This document shows positions 10,280-18,330 of a stretch of 52,406 bases of DNA, in pieces. Position numbers and translations under genes: made by a program. The notes under the pieces are model-generated. The model had not been told where the DNA came from. It did not search any database and saw only the letters and a program-made list of their open reading frames with translations. Numbering within the stretch: the stretch's first letter is position 1; each line of letters starts with the position of its first letter. The stretch comes from Rhodopirellula sp. SM50 (GTDB taxonomy: Bacteria; Planctomycetota; Planctomycetia; Pirellulales; Pirellulaceae), in contig NZ_NTFY01000046.1 in assembly GCF_002289565.1 (NCBI RefSeq), positions 1-52,406 of the forward strand, given 5' to 3'.

Positions 10280-10753
10280 GGTGCAGATTAGATTTCCTGA
10301 CGGCGTCTTGCTGGGTCGGTACACGTTGATTCTAGAACGGGCAAAAAAGGGAATTGTCATTCGAAAACGGGGGAACTCCCCAAAAACGCAAGGGAGATGC
10401 CTGGCCGTTTCGGCAGGATGGGTTGGTCAAAAAATGGGTTGGTCAAAAAATGTTGGGGCTGACGGGCAGGGTTGCAGGGGGACGGCATTTTTTGACCAAC
10501 AAATCTTTTGACCTTCTCTCTTTTCCCCGGCGACACTGTGCAGGTGACGGCTGATGGAATGGTCGGACGCGGACGGTGGGTGGAAAGGACAGTATCGTCG
10601 AGAAACGGCGAAACTTCACGGAAAAATGCGACGTTTGTGCGGTGCATGACGCTTTCTGGAAGGGCGCTGCGGGGTGTTGCAGAGCCGGTCGTGCGCTTAT
10701 AACGTTCGCGTTTCTGGTCTCCCTCCACCGTCTCTCCAGCGAAAAAACCTCCG
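10280..10753. other. 474-bp divergent intergenic region with ggttggtcaaaaaat repeats
   Basis: No gene is visible. Two tandem 16-bp copies of gggttggtcaaaaaat (10420-10451) face an inverted copy, attttttgaccaac, at 10487-10500, followed by a partial ttttgacc. The three sites can fold into a hairpin with a T-rich arm, or act as paired operator-like sites. Promoters for the genes on either side must lie in this region, but I cannot point to them. Confidence 0.6.
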
Positions 10754-11983
10754 ATGCCACGCGTTCAACCGTTTCGTGCCGTTCGCCCCACCGCGGAAAA
10801 AGCCGCCCAGGTCGCCAGCGTTCCTTACGATGTCGTTAATCGTGACGAAGCGGCAGCGTTGGCCGATGGGAACCCGGATTCGTTCTTGCACGTGGTTCGT
10901 CCGGATATTGATCTGCCGCCGGAAACCGATCCTTACGCGGATGAAATCTACGCCAAAGCCGCCGAGAACCTGCAGCGTTTGATCGGCGACGGGGTGCTAG
11001 AGCAGGATGCCGAGCCGAGCATTTTTCTGTATCGCCAAATCATGAACGGCAAGAGCCAAGTCGGTGTGGTGTGCTGTTGTCATGTGGAGGACTATGAGAA
11101 GAATCTGATCCTCAAGCATGAGTTCACGCGGCCGGCGAAAGAAGATGACCGGACCCGTCACGTGATGACGCTGGGGGCCCACGCCGGCCCGGTCTTTCTG
11201 ACCTATCGTGATGCTCCCGACTTGAACGGGTTGGTCGATGCCGCGATCCGAGAAACCCCACTGTATGACTTTACCGCCGACGATGGCGTTCAGCACACCG
11301 TTTGGCGCGTCGCACAAAGCGCCGCCTACGTCGCATCGCTGACCGCGGTGCCGGAATTCTATGTCGCCGACGGGCACCACCGGGCGGCCAGTGCCTGGCG
11401 AGCCGGAAAAGCTCGGCGTGAAGCCAATCCCGATCACAACGGAACCGAAGAATACAACTGGTTTTTGACGGTGCTGTTTCCGGCCTCTCAGTTGAACATT
11501 CTGGCGTACAACCGGATCATCAAGGATCTCAATGGCCAAACGCCCGATCAGATTCGCGAGCGTTTAAGCGGCGTCGGCAGACTGGAAGAAACCAGCGATC
11601 CGGTTCCAGACCGCGCGGGGACGTTTTGCATTTACCTGGATGGGAAATGGTGGCGGCTGCGGGTTCCGGCCGATTCGATTGATCACCACGATGCGATCAA
11701 TAGTCTGGATGTCGCGATTTTGGAGCAGCGGGTGATTCGCCCGATCTTCGGAATCGAAGATGTTCGCACCGACCCGCGGATTGACTTTGTCGGCGGGATC
11801 CGCGGCACGAAGGAACTGGAGAAACGGGTCGACTCGGGCGAGTGGGCGATTGCCGTTTCGATGTTCCCGACATCGATCGAGCAATTGATGGCGGTTTCCG
11901 ATGCCGGAGAAGTGATGCCGCCCAAGAGCACGTGGTTCGAGCCGAAGTTGCGAAGCGGATTGCTGACGCACCTGTTGGACTGA
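10754..11983 (+). CDS. DUF1015 family protein
   Basis: 409 residues, cytoplasmic, matching the DUF1015 family over its length: N-terminal PFRAVRPT and SVPYDVVNRDEA, central HEFTRPAKEDDRTRH, and the hallmark YVADGHHRAASAW around residue 205. The family belongs to the ParB/SerK-like superfamily, some members of which phosphorylate free serine; whether this one does is unknown. In other bacteria the gene often sits near serine biosynthesis genes, but no such neighbour is seen here. It is a lone gene on the plus strand, ending just before a repeat array. The start at ATG 10754 gives the full conserved N-terminus, though no Shine-Dalgarno is visible. Confidence 0.9.
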   Translation: MPRVQPFRAVRPTAEKAAQVASVPYDVVNRDEAAALADGNPDSFLHVVRPDIDLPPETDPYADEIYAKAAENLQRLIGDGVLEQDAEPSIFLYRQIMNGKSQVGVVCCCHVEDYEKNLILKHEFTRPAKEDDRTRHVMTLGAHAGPVFLTYRDAPDLNGLVDAAIRETPLYDFTADDGVQHTVWRVAQSAAYVASLTAVPEFYVADGHHRAASAWRAGKARREANPDHNGTEEYNWFLTVLFPASQLNILAYNRIIKDLNGQTPDQIRERLSGVGRLEETSDPVPDRAGTFCIYLDGKWWRLRVPADSIDHHDAINSLDVAILEQRVIRPIFGIEDVRTDPRIDFVGGIRGTKELEKRVDSGEWAIAVSMFPTSIEQLMAVSDAGEVMPPKSTWFEPKLRSGLLTHLLD

Positions 11984-12267
11984 ATGGGTTGGTAGCGGCA
12001 GGGCGCGAGCCCTCCGGTCTCTCGGGCCGCCCTGCGGCGGAACCGGACGGCTCGCGCCGTTCCGCTAACATGACGGTCGCCGCGGTTGTTAGCGGCAGGG
12101 CGCAAGCCTTACGGTCTACCGCGCCGCCCTGCGGCGGAACCGGACGGCTCGCGCCGTTCCGCTAACATGACGGTCGCCGCGGTTGTTAGCGGCAGGGCGC
12201 AAGCCCTCCGGTCTACCGCGCCGCCCTGCGGCGGAACCGGACGGCTCGCGCCGTTCCGCTGAATGGG
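11984..12267. repeat. Three-copy 97-bp tandem palindromic repeat array
   Basis: Three copies with exact 97-bp spacing begin tagcggcagggcgc at 11993, 12090 and 12187. Each holds facing GC-rich arms (gcggcagggcgcgagcc and ggctcgcgccgttccgc). The array fills the gap between the convergent ends of the DUF1015 and exonuclease genes, and an 11-bp direct repeat, ctgaatgggtt, flanks it (11980-11990 and 12259-12269). Related single units lie at 52221 and 52310. Confidence 0.92.
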
Positions 12268-13329
12268 TTAGATTCCGATCCGCGCTAAAAATTCGGACTC
12301 GGTCAGGATTTCTAATTCCGCTCGGCCGGTCAGGTCATCGACTTGCTGTCGATCGACGTCGGACGATCCGAGCACCACGCAATTGGTCGATGCATCGACG
12401 TCGACTTGGTGAACGCCGCCGCTGCGACGGGCCAAGTCAATCGCTTGTTCATTGCTGATGACCTGAAGCCGGCCGACGAAGACGATCTGTTTGCCACGCA
12501 GCGGCTGAATGAATTCCGCCCGGATCGACAGCCGTTGCAAGTCGATGGCGGATTCGGTCGATGCCAGTGATCGTGTCGCCGCGTCCGTGTAGACGGCTTG
12601 CGACTCAGCGACGATGGCGTCTTCGTCGAACGGGTTCATCGGAAGCGGCAACAGTTGGCTGCCGCCGCGCCGAAGCGTCCGCTTGGGAAGTCCCTTGTCG
12701 GTTTTTCGTTTGGACGCCGACTTGCGCGGCTTGCCCTTCTTTGACGCGTGGCTGACGCCCCAGGGGCCCGCTTTGCCACGCTCGATGCGGAGTTTCTGTT
12801 CCAGGTCTTCGATCGACTCGGCGGTGCGGGCGATTCCCGCCGCCAGCAAGACCTTGGCACACGCCCGCGAGTCTTCCAGTGCGTCGTGATGTTTGAATTC
12901 GACGCCCAGCCAATCCGAGAGCGGCTTAAGGCCGAAGCGGCGGCGGTCGGGCCAGGTTTGACGCGCGATCAGTCGCGTGCAGGAGAACCGCAGATCGGGG
13001 ATGTCGCAGTGGTGCCGCTGCAGGCACCCGATTAGGACGCCGATGTCAAACGGGGCATTGTGGGCAATCAGACAATCGTCGGCCAGGAACTCTGCGATCT
13101 CGCCCCACAACTCGCCGAAGGTTGGTTCGTGTTGGACGTCTGCCGGGGAGATGCCGTGGATGCGAATGTTGCCCGGTGAAAAAAAGAACGGGTCCGGGCG
13201 GATCATCCACATCTTTTCGCGGACCATCTGGCCGTCGCGCACCACGACGGCGGCGAGCTGACAGGCGCTGTCGCGTCGTCGGTTCGCCGTTTCAAAATCG
13301 ATCGCCGTAAAATTCGCCAGGAACGCCAT
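12268..13329 (-). CDS. DEDDh 3'-5' exonuclease with C-terminal BRCT domain
   Basis: 353 residues, cytoplasmic. Residues 1-165 are a DnaQ/polymerase III epsilon-like exonuclease with the full DEDDh set: D11 and E13 in IDFET, D95 in HNAPFD, H148 and D153 in HDALED. A basic linker (about 185-225, rich in Lys/Arg/Ser) joins it to a BRCT domain at about 275-353 (LRGKQIVFVGRL, then SGGVHQVDV and CVVLGSSD). The exonuclease plus BRCT combination suggests DNA repair or proofreading of 3' ends with BRCT-mediated recruitment to DNA breaks or nicks. The polymerase core is not encoded nearby. The start is the ATG at 13327-13329, directly before the conserved first strand. Confidence 0.92.
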   Translation of the reverse strand: MAFLANFTAIDFETANRRRDSACQLAAVVVRDGQMVREKMWMIRPDPFFFSPGNIRIHGISPADVQHEPTFGELWGEIAEFLADDCLIAHNAPFDIGVLIGCLQRHHCDIPDLRFSCTRLIARQTWPDRRRFGLKPLSDWLGVEFKHHDALEDSRACAKVLLAAGIARTAESIEDLEQKLRIERGKAGPWGVSHASKKGKPRKSASKRKTDKGLPKRTLRRGGSQLLPLPMNPFDEDAIVAESQAVYTDAATRSLASTESAIDLQRLSIRAEFIQPLRGKQIVFVGRLQVISNEQAIDLARRSGGVHQVDVDASTNCVVLGSSDVDRQQVDDLTGRAELEILTESEFLARIGI

Positions 13330-13363
13330 GGCGAAAGTTTACGTGCCGACGCCACGGTTTCCC

Positions 13364-13490
13364 AGTGGCGTAAGCTTCCAAGTGGCGTATGCTTCCAGCT
13401 TGCGATTCCCCGGTGGCGTAAGCTTCCAGCTTGCGTTTGGCAAGCAAGATGCTTACCCCACTTTTTGGCAAGCAGGATGCTTACCCCACT
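13364..13490. repeat. Cluster of gtggcgtaagcttccagcttgcg and ggcaagcaggatgcttacccc units
   Basis: Three partly degraded copies of gtggcgtaagcttcca (about 13364-13437) are followed by two copies of ggcaagca(a/g)gatgcttaccccact (13439-13462 and 13467-13490). The last unit runs into the stop codon of the rimI-like gene, so the repeat supplies the end of that reading frame. Confidence 0.85.
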
Positions 13491-14010
13491 AGCCGGCCAT
13501 GCGGGAGATGCGGTTGCCGGGTTGGGCGATTTCGCTGGCGCTGGGGTGGTAGCGGTATTGCATCAGGTAGGCGTCTTCGACGGTGTCGTCGTAGAAGTCG
13601 CGGAGCACGCTGATGGCCCGGAATCCGAGATTTTTGAAGAACAACTGGGCGTCCAAGTTCGTTTCTCGGACTTCCAGCATGATGCGATTGCGGCGTTCGT
13701 GCGACAGCTTTCCGAACAGTTTGCTGCACATCGAATTTCCGACGCCATGGCGGCGTTGATCGGGATGGACGGCAAAATTCAGAATGTGCAGTCGGTTCTT
13801 GTGCAATTCGTAGATCATGAAGCCGACGATTTCGTCGTCTTTCTCAGCGACCATGCCGATGCAATTGCGTTGTCGCAGGCAACGAATGAAATCCTCCTCG
13901 GTCCAGGCAAATTCGAAACAGTTCTGTTCGATTGCGAGGACGGACGGCATGTCGCGACGAATCATCCAGCGGATGTGCACGCAGACCGGAGTTTCTTTGG
14001 CTTGTTTCAC
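13489..14010 (-). CDS. rimI: RimI-type GNAT N-acetyltransferase
   Basis: 173 residues, a GNAT-fold acetyltransferase most like ribosomal-protein-alanine N-acetyltransferase RimI, which transfers acetyl from acetyl-CoA to an N-terminal alpha-amine. The acetyl-CoA motif A is visible as VHPDQRRHGVG at 81-91, followed by LEVRETN and FFKNLGF, the usual RimI-like beta5/alpha region. The start is GTG at 14008-14010 with a strong AGGAG 7 nt upstream, one of the clearest ribosome binding sites in the window. The C-terminal 15-20 residues extend beyond the domain. The precise substrate is inferred from family only. It is on the same strand as the exonuclease downstream, with a repeat cluster between. 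Confidence 0.85.
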   Translation of the reverse strand: MKQAKETPVCVHIRWMIRRDMPSVLAIEQNCFEFAWTEEDFIRCLRQRNCIGMVAEKDDEIVGFMIYELHKNRLHILNFAVHPDQRRHGVGNSMCSKLFGKLSHERRNRIMLEVRETNLDAQLFFKNLGFRAISVLRDFYDDTVEDAYLMQYRYHPSASEIAQPGNRISRMAG

Positions 14011-14368
14011 TTCTGGGCTCCTTTCCAGCGAGACGAAACCCGGCCGGTGTCACCGGTCCGGTAATTCGAAAAATGCGTCAACAAAACCAGCAAATCGTCT
14101 CGATCATCGCGTCGTTTGCCGTGTGCGGGGAAAATAGCAAACGACCCGGCCCGAACCAAGACAGATTGTGAAGTCTTTCGAATTGACGCGTTTAATTCTC
14201 TCACTGCATGTGTTCCGGGACGCGTGTGCCCCGCCCCGACCGGATCCGCAAGACGTTGCGAATCAATCATCGAGGGCGCTGCGTCCTTCCCATTGAATTG
14301 CTTAGATTCAAACGGTTCTGTCGGGGGGACGCTACTAAAAAGACCGCAATCCGGGGAAAATATTTTGG
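14011..14368. other. 358-bp intergenic region upstream of rimI-like gene
   Basis: It contains the AGGAG ribosome binding site of the acetyltransferase (about 14018-14022). An 87-codon minus-strand frame (14007-14270) ends in a GTGA overlap with that start but has no recognisable composition or family. No terminator hairpin is obvious after the LarA-like gene. Confidence 0.4.
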
Positions 14369-15637
14369 CTAACTCAACTCAGCTTGCCAAAGCCCTAAAG
14401 CCGGGTTTTGGATGTAGTAGAATTCGCTGCCGTCGACGTCAGTATGCCAGCCGTCGGTCAACGTGCCGACGTCGTAACGGTTCATCAACGCGTTGATGTC
14501 GCCGGGCGTGTACCCGACCGACGAGATCTCTTGCGAGGAGAGCTTTCCAGCCGCGTAGACGACTTCAAAACGGTTTTCATGGGAGCCATGAACCAGGTGT
14601 GCCGCGGCCGACGGGTTGGCGGCCAAGTCTTCGTTTTCGGCGACCAACTGCACGATCTCTTTTTTGGTGCGGTAACCGTACTTGCGAATCAGCCGATCAA
14701 TCTCGCCATCTTCTCCAAACTCTTCCACCGCCGGGCCCAGGATGGTCAGCCGGCCGCCGGTCGCGATCGCCAACCGAGTCCGGTAGATCGCCTTGTTCCC
14801 CAACCAGGTGCTTTTGAATTCCGACGGATCCAGGTAGGCGACGACGTGCTGGGGAGGTTTTTCCAGGTGCGTGATGTTGACCTGGTAGGCGAGCTCGGCG
14901 GCTTTGAAGAACGTTTCGTGATCGTCGCCGATGTACAGTCCTCGCGTGTGCAACGTCCCGTCGCGCATTTGTTGGATCACGGTCAAGGCGTAGACGATCG
15001 GCATGCCCTTGCAGAATTCGTCTTGGGCGTAGTTCAGGATTTGCCGCAGCGGGGTGTTCGCCCGTCCCAGTGTTTGTTCGATGCCGTACACCGCGCTCAG
15101 GTAGTGGCTCTCGTTGATCCCCTCCACGCCACCGGTTCCGACAAAGACGTTCTTGTTGTAGTTGGCCATTCCGATGACTTCATGCGGCACGACTTGGCCG
15201 ATCGAAAAGATCAGATCGTGGCCGCCGTCACGGAGCAGTTTATTGACTTGGGCTTTCCACGGTTTGTCATACACCCCACCGGTGACGTCGGAAACATACG
15301 ACGCCGGTACCGTGCCCAAGGTGACCACGTCGTCGCGCCAGCGGTGGGGGCGAAACAGATCCAGCGGCACACCGGGGAACATGTGCGAGAGCTGTTCGGG
15401 CTTCATCGCGCTATGGGTGCCCAGGGCCGGCATGATGTCCGCGACGCGCTGGCCCAGCATTTCGTGGCACAGCGCCGTGATTTCACCGGCGCGGCTGAAC
15501 AGTCGTGTGTGGTCGGGCGGCAACAACAACGCTTTGTCGGGCAGGCCGATCTTAGCGAAGGTTTCTTCGAGCGCGCGACGCAGGTCGTCCGACGTGAGTG
15601 AAGTCGATTCGCTGCCGGTTTCAAAATAGGTCGTCAT
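14369..15637 (-). CDS. LarA-like nickel-dependent racemase/epimerase family protein (DUF2088)
   Basis: 422 residues aligning by motif with lactate racemase LarA, which uses a covalently bound nickel-pincer nucleotide to racemise 2-hydroxy acids. Visible landmarks are PPDHTR at 41-45, GTHSAM with H75, PHEVIG with H152, K162 in NYNKNVFVG, and H178 in INESH. The 10- and 16-residue spacings H152-K162-H178 equal those of H174, K184 (pincer lysine) and H200 in Lactobacillus LarA, so a working cofactor site is likely. The substrate is unknown; LarA homologues act on various hydroxy acids or sugars. The cofactor genes larB, larC and larE are not in this window. It follows the dus gene after a 16-bp gap, probably in one transcript. 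Confidence 0.87.
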   Translation of the reverse strand: MTTYFETGSESTSLTSDDLRRALEETFAKIGLPDKALLLPPDHTRLFSRAGEITALCHEMLGQRVADIMPALGTHSAMKPEQLSHMFPGVPLDLFRPHRWRDDVVTLGTVPASYVSDVTGGVYDKPWKAQVNKLLRDGGHDLIFSIGQVVPHEVIGMANYNKNVFVGTGGVEGINESHYLSAVYGIEQTLGRANTPLRQILNYAQDEFCKGMPIVYALTVIQQMRDGTLHTRGLYIGDDHETFFKAAELAYQVNITHLEKPPQHVVAYLDPSEFKSTWLGNKAIYRTRLAIATGGRLTILGPAVEEFGEDGEIDRLIRKYGYRTKKEIVQLVAENEDLAANPSAAAHLVHGSHENRFEVVYAAGKLSSQEISSVGYTPGDINALMNRYDVGTLTDGWHTDVDGSEFYYIQNPALGLWQAELS

Positions 15638-15653
15638 GGTCCGTGGTCCGGTG

Positions 15654-16832
15654 TCATTCTTCCTGGCTGCCGTGGCAATCGCGGGGGATCATCCGCCCGG
15701 GGCCGTCGCTGCCGTAATGGATTTGAAGCGCGGATTCAAAATCGTCGCGCGTTTTAATTTTGACAAACGCCTGGCGAACCGATTCGTAGTCCGGGTGCGA
15801 TTGGCTGTATTTAATGGCGAATTTTCGCATCAACAAGGGGGCTCGCCCCACGCCATAGGTTTGCTCACAGAGCGTAAAGTGTTCGCGCATCACATCGGCT
15901 TGCTGGTGCAGCGACGGCGGGTCGGGCAGCGGTTGGCCGCCTGCCAACGCGCGGGCTTGTCGGAAAATCCAGGGGTTGCCGATCGCTCCGCGGGCCACGG
16001 TGACGCCGTCGATTCCCGTTTGGTCGATCATCCGCAGGCAGTCTTCGGCGGAGAACAGATCGCCGCTGCCGAGAATCTGCATCGATCGGCCGACGTGTGA
16101 TTTCACTTCACTTAGAAAACTCCAGCGACTCGGGCCGACATAGCGTTGGACGACGGTTCGGCCGTGGACGGTGGCTGCGGCCAGTCCGGCGTCCCTGGCA
16201 CCGTCCAAGATTTCGAAGAATGCATCGCGGGATTGTGGTGTGTCGTCGATGCCGCGACGCATCTTGACGGTGACCGGGATGTGGGGCGGAACGATGTCGC
16301 GGGTCCGCTGCAGAATTTCGATCGCGACCTTCGGCTGAGACAGATGGAAACCGCCTCGGCATCGTCCCAAGACCTTTTTCACCGGACAGCCGAAATTGAC
16401 GTCGATGATGTCGAACCCGGCTTCGACCAGTTTGAGCGCCCCGAGAGAAAACTGCTCCGGTTCGGCGCCCATCAATTGTCCGCCGACGGGGTGTTCGTCG
16501 GGATGAATGTCCAGGAAGTGTTTCGTCTTTTGCCGTTTACCCAGCGCCAACAAGAACTGGTCCAGCATCACTTCACAGACGCTGTAGCTGGCGCCGTGTC
16601 GTCGCGCGATCACACGCATGGGCAGGTCGCTGTAACCACTCAATGCCGCTTGCACCACCGGGAAACCGATCCGAACGTTGCCGATGTTCAGGTCACGGTA
16701 TCGACCGGACGCCGCTGTGTCAGGGCTGTCCACGGGACCGGTTGCGACACAACGCGACCGCCCGCCGGATGCGACCGGTCGCTCGCCGACGTGAGCGGTG
16801 CCCCCATTCAATTCCCCAAGCGGACCCGTCAT
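15654..16832 (-). CDS. dus: tRNA-dihydrouridine synthase
   Basis: 392 residues, an FMN-dependent enzyme reducing uridine to dihydrouridine in the tRNA D-loop. A TIM-barrel core begins near residue 50 (IGFPVVQAALSGYSD); the active site NFGCPVKKV gives N146 and catalytic C149, with VKMRRG and TVHGRT supplying the Lys and His positions, and GSGDLFSAED plus ARGAIGNPWIF forming the FMN phosphate site. The usual glycine- and alanine-rich stretch after the active site is altered to GRCRGGFHL. Subfamily looks DusB-like. Residues 1-45 are a polar extension absent from typical members, so the true start may be an internal GTG. It is divergent from galM and upstream of the LarA-like gene. Confidence 0.9.
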   Translation of the reverse strand: MTGPLGELNGGTAHVGERPVASGGRSRCVATGPVDSPDTAASGRYRDLNIGNVRIGFPVVQAALSGYSDLPMRVIARRHGASYSVCEVMLDQFLLALGKRQKTKHFLDIHPDEHPVGGQLMGAEPEQFSLGALKLVEAGFDIIDVNFGCPVKKVLGRCRGGFHLSQPKVAIEILQRTRDIVPPHIPVTVKMRRGIDDTPQSRDAFFEILDGARDAGLAAATVHGRTVVQRYVGPSRWSFLSEVKSHVGRSMQILGSGDLFSAEDCLRMIDQTGIDGVTVARGAIGNPWIFRQARALAGGQPLPDPPSLHQQADVMREHFTLCEQTYGVGRAPLLMRKFAIKYSQSHPDYESVRQAFVKIKTRDDFESALQIHYGSDGPGRMIPRDCHGSQEE

Positions 16833-16931
16833 GATGTGGTGTTACCCGAGCTTGCCGTCGATTTGTTTCGTCGCATTGTCTCGCATTTGTCTCTGTTTTT
16901 CCCGTCGTTAAAACCGCCTATCCCATCGACC

Positions 16932-17966
16932 ATGAAGATCGAAACCGCACCGTTTGGAACCGCCGACGATCAACCGATCACCCGCTACACGCTCATCAAT
17001 TCGAGCGGCCACCGAGTCAGCGTGATGAATTTCGGCGCCACGCTGCTGGACGTCGAAGTGCCCGATCGCGACGGGAAGCTGGCCAACGTCAATCTGTGTT
17101 TTGATTCCCTGGATCGCTATGTCGCCGGGCATCCGTACTTCGGCAGCAGTGTCGGCCGGTTCTGCAATCGCATCGGCAACGCGAAGTTCACGATCGACGA
17201 CACTGAGTATGCTCTGGTCGTCAATCATGGAAAACACCAACTGCACGGCGGGATCAAGAATTTTTCCTACCAGGTTTGGACTGCGGAGACCCTGGAGCAG
17301 GACGGATCGGTCGGCGTGCGGTTTAGCCTGACCAGCCCCGATGGGGACAACGGCTTTCCCGGCAACGTCGAAGTGACCGCCGAGTACAGCTGGAATGACG
17401 CCGACGAGCTGAAAATCGTCTATTCGGCGACCACCGACAAGCCGACGCACGTCAATTTGACCAACCACAGCTACTGGAATCTGCGCGGTGCGGGGACAGG
17501 GACCGCCACAGACCATGTGGCGGCGATCCAGGCGGATCAGTTTTTGGACGTCGATGGGGACCTGATCCCGACCGGTCAGTTCAACGACGTTCAGGGGACG
17601 CCACTCGATTTCCGCACGCCGACCCCGCTGGGCGACCGCCTCGACCAGCTGCCCGCGACCAAGGGCTATGACCACTGCTACATTGTGCGTGGCGAGCCGG
17701 GCCAGTTACGAAAAGCGGCCTTGGTGGCCGATCCCGAGTCGGGGCGGACGTTGGAGATTGAAACGACGCAGCCCGGGATCCAACTCTACACGGCCAATCA
17801 TCTCGGCGGCGGACCCGAAACCGCGGGCAACGGGTCTCACGACGCGTTCTGCCTGGAGACTCAGCACTACCCCGACGCGCCCAACAAGCCGAACTTTCCC
17901 AGTACGTTGCTGCGACCGGGTGACAAAATTTCTGAAACGACGGTGCATCGTTTCGGCGTCAACTAG
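16932..17966 (+). CDS. galM: Aldose 1-epimerase (galactose mutarotase)
   Basis: 344 residues, interconverting alpha and beta anomers of aldohexoses. The full GalM pattern is visible: NRIGNA at 79-84, LHGG with H105, NHSYWNL with catalytic acid H179, PTGQ at 213-216, D247 in GYDHCY, and the catalytic base E309 in CLETQHYPDAPN, the family signature. The length fits the family. The frame is open for about 790 bp upstream, but that stretch lies antisense to dus; the ATG at 16932 begins the conserved fold. It has no signal peptide, so it is cytoplasmic. No galK or galT lies nearby. It is divergent from dus across 99 bp. Confidence 0.93.
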   Translation: MKIETAPFGTADDQPITRYTLINSSGHRVSVMNFGATLLDVEVPDRDGKLANVNLCFDSLDRYVAGHPYFGSSVGRFCNRIGNAKFTIDDTEYALVVNHGKHQLHGGIKNFSYQVWTAETLEQDGSVGVRFSLTSPDGDNGFPGNVEVTAEYSWNDADELKIVYSATTDKPTHVNLTNHSYWNLRGAGTGTATDHVAAIQADQFLDVDGDLIPTGQFNDVQGTPLDFRTPTPLGDRLDQLPATKGYDHCYIVRGEPGQLRKAALVADPESGRTLEIETTQPGIQLYTANHLGGGPETAGNGSHDAFCLETQHYPDAPNKPNFPSTLLRPGDKISETTVHRFGVN

Positions 17967-18036
17967 TGCGTCGTCAACGTTTAGTCTTAGGGTGCCGTGG
18001 AAAAAGGGGGCAGGTACGAATGGCACGGGGAAGAGT

Positions 18037-18256
18037 GTTGGTGTCCAAGCTTTAGCCCAATACCGCTAAGTTAAGAGTCGTTTCTTCAGATGAGGGCCCG
18101 TAGGCTTGCGCCAAACGGCTGATATTCGTTTGATATCAGCCGGTTCGCGCCAGCGTCCGGGCCCCTTCATTCATGTTAACTTAGCGGTATTGGGCTTTAG
18201 CCGCCCGGTGTCGCTGCTCGGCAGCGAGTGGGAGCGTCTAAAGGCTGGACACCAAC
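18037..18256. repeat. Triple-nested palindromic element
   Basis: Three concentric inverted repeats. The outer arms are gttggtgtccaagcttta (18037) and taaaggctggacaccaac (ending 18256). The middle arms are about 25 nt (18050-18074 and 18175-18200; core cccaataccgctaagtta). The inner element is about 18093-18165 (gggcccgtaggcttgcgcc ... ggcgaaccggctga type arms). Regions 17967-18036 and 18257-18330 show no gene. It sits between the convergent galM and DUF1080 genes and could also act as a terminator. Confidence 0.88.
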
Positions 18257-18330
18257 GGTTGCTGAATCGCATGTTGCTTCAGCCCGTTCCATTCGGGTCT
18301 ATTGAGGACGCGGCCGACAACCAACGCCGC

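Noticed and set aside
14007..14270. 87-codon frame coupled by GTGA to the rimI-like gene
   Set aside because: Composition and lack of any motif suggest chance; the overlap is with rimI's own ribosome binding site. Kept as a note only.
14408..15601. 397-codon plus-strand frame
   Set aside because: Shadow of the LarA-like gene on the opposite strand, which has all catalytic landmarks.
16146..16931. N-terminal extension of galM by about 260 residues
   Set aside because: It is antisense to dus, and the epimerase fold begins at the ATG 16932.
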